Shown: piece by piece, positions 63,520 through 64,000 of the stretch | Layout of the letters: each line of letters opens with the position of its first letter | Numbering within the stretch: the stretch's first letter is position 1 | The notes under the pieces: generated by a model | Told to the model about the DNA's origin: nothing | The model's input: the letters and a program-made list of their open reading frames with translations, nothing else | Database searches by the model: none | Position numbers and translations under genes: made by a program | Assembly: GCA_937923625.1 (NCBI GenBank) | Contig: CALDTV010000016.1 | Location: forward strand, 62,001-126,000 | Length of the DNA: 64,000 nt | Direction: 5' to 3' | Origin: an uncultured Alphaproteobacteria bacterium | GTDB taxonomy: Bacteria > Pseudomonadota > Alphaproteobacteria > Micavibrionales > Micavibrionaceae

Positions 63520-63990
63520 ATGAAACGTAATGTAATTGAAACAGTTTTAGGTGCCGTTGTTTTGGGCATAGCTTTCTTATTTTTAGCATTTAGCTATTCA
63601 TCCGCCAGCATGGGGTCGCAAAATGGATATGATGTCAAAGCCAATTTTTCGGGTGTCGGGGGGCTTTCTGTGGGTGATAAAGTCGTCATTAGTGGCGTTA
63701 AAGTTGGTCAAGTTTCCAAAATTGAATTAAATAAAGAAAAATTCTTGGCTGAAGTAACAATGGACATTGATAAACAATATCAATTGCCTGATGACACCGC
63801 AGCCTTTATTTCTAGTGAGAGCTTACTGGGCGGTCTTTATATGCAATTAGAGCCTGGCGCATCAGAAGAAATGATTGAAGCGGGCGGTTTGATCGAATAC
63901 ACACAAGCCCCACAAAATTTAGAACAGCTTCTGGGTCAGTTCATCTTTAGCATGCAAGATAAAGATGACAGCAAAGAAGAAGCGAAATAA
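63520..63990 (+). CDS. mlaD: MlaD-family MCE protein (lipid transport)
   Basis: The 156-residue protein has an N-terminal membrane anchor (VLGAVVLGIAFLFLAFSYSS) and one MCE domain (YDVKANFSGVGGLSVGDKVV, the ISGVKVGQVSKIELNKEKF hairpin, and SLLGGLYMQLEPG). It is the periplasmic-side lipid-binding partner of MlaE and MlaF, whose genes lie at 6666-8269. AAGGAGAAA precedes the ATG. The next gene begins directly at the stop. Confidence 0.93.
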   Translation: MKRNVIETVLGAVVLGIAFLFLAFSYSSASMGSQNGYDVKANFSGVGGLSVGDKVVISGVKVGQVSKIELNKEKFLAEVTMDIDKQYQLPDDTAAFISSESLLGGLYMQLEPGASEEMIEAGGLIEYTQAPQNLEQLLGQFIFSMQDKDDSKEEAK

Positions 63991-64000
63991 ATGCCTTTGC
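63991..64000 (+). CDS. Start of an unidentified gene at the window edge
   Basis: ATGCCTTTGC starts immediately after the mlaD stop codon and runs off the end. Only three codons are visible, so no identity can be given. Confidence 0.3.

Overview
The window is a chromosomal segment of an aerobic Gram-negative bacterium, most likely an alphaproteobacterium of moderate to low GC content (an impression by eye, not computed). The evidence is the bacterial NDUFA12-like complex I protein next to mlaD, the two LapG/BTLCP-type cysteine proteases, the RplI protein with a long acidic tail, the short class I NrdA, the clpS-clpA pair and the rpsR-rplI...dnaB-alr order. A predatory or Micavibrio-like relative is possible, but the sequence does not settle the genus. 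I found no rRNA, tRNA, CRISPR array, transposase, integrase or phage structural gene. This is a housekeeping region with scattered lineage-specific genes.

Layout. 0-8.3 kb: end of rpsR, rplI, a putative HExxH protein, a divergent Lrp regulator and LysE exporter, dnaB, alr, then the MlaE/MlaF lipid-transport permease and ATPase. 8.4-14 kb: a 642-residue orphan protein, PBP1A, YqgE and a small unknown. 14-19.5 kb (minus strand): GNAT, M16 peptidase, threonine synthase, M32 carboxypeptidase and a histone H1-like protein. 19.8-26 kb: a flavoprotein, an acyltransferase-SGNH protein, a pentapeptide-like membrane protein and guaA. 26-27.7 kb: a two-gene probable metal-linked envelope operon behind a strong palindrome. 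27.7-32.2 kb: a dispersed palindromic repeat, MarR with two small genes, a pentapeptide protein, an RsmB-type methyltransferase, a GNAT and two small membrane-anchored paralogues. 32.2-35.5 kb: guaB, a LysE/ArgO gene broken by an amber codon, rlmE and a small membrane protein. 35.7-41.6 kb: an M48 protease, two DsbA-like proteins, the PCuAC copper chaperone, aroQ and an acyl-CoA dehydrogenase. 41.6-46.2 kb: YdcF-like, panC, an SCP2 protein, FadL, SCO1 and PhoH. 46.6-51.7 kb: a repeat-containing orphan, nrdB with paired NrdR-type boxes, a hypothetical, an exported MsrB and nrdA. 52-59.2 kb: pyk, two LapG-like proteases flanking an exported MsrA, a lipoprotein and a D,D-carboxypeptidase with a SPOR domain. 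59.6-64 kb: clpS-clpA, a second palindromic repeat, RidA, NDUFA12 and mlaD.

Genes acting together. The Mla lipid-transport genes are split between 6.7-8.3 kb (mlaE, mlaF) and 63.5 kb (mlaD). Envelope copper and thiol handling is spread over DsbA-like, PCuAC, SCO1 and the 26-27.7 kb operon. Envelope methionine-sulfoxide repair uses exported MsrA and MsrB. guaA and guaB together supply GMP. nrdA and nrdB sit in separate transcription units, and NrdR probably regulates at least nrdB.

The most unusual gene is at 55079-56050. Its N-terminus has two 24-residue motifs with a 5-residue spacer, the arrangement described for the MshEN cyclic-di-GMP-binding domain. A membrane segment follows, then a LapG-like cysteine protease domain. 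If this is correct, one protein would join the second-messenger sensor to the periplasmic protease, two roles that the known LapD/LapG system keeps in separate proteins.
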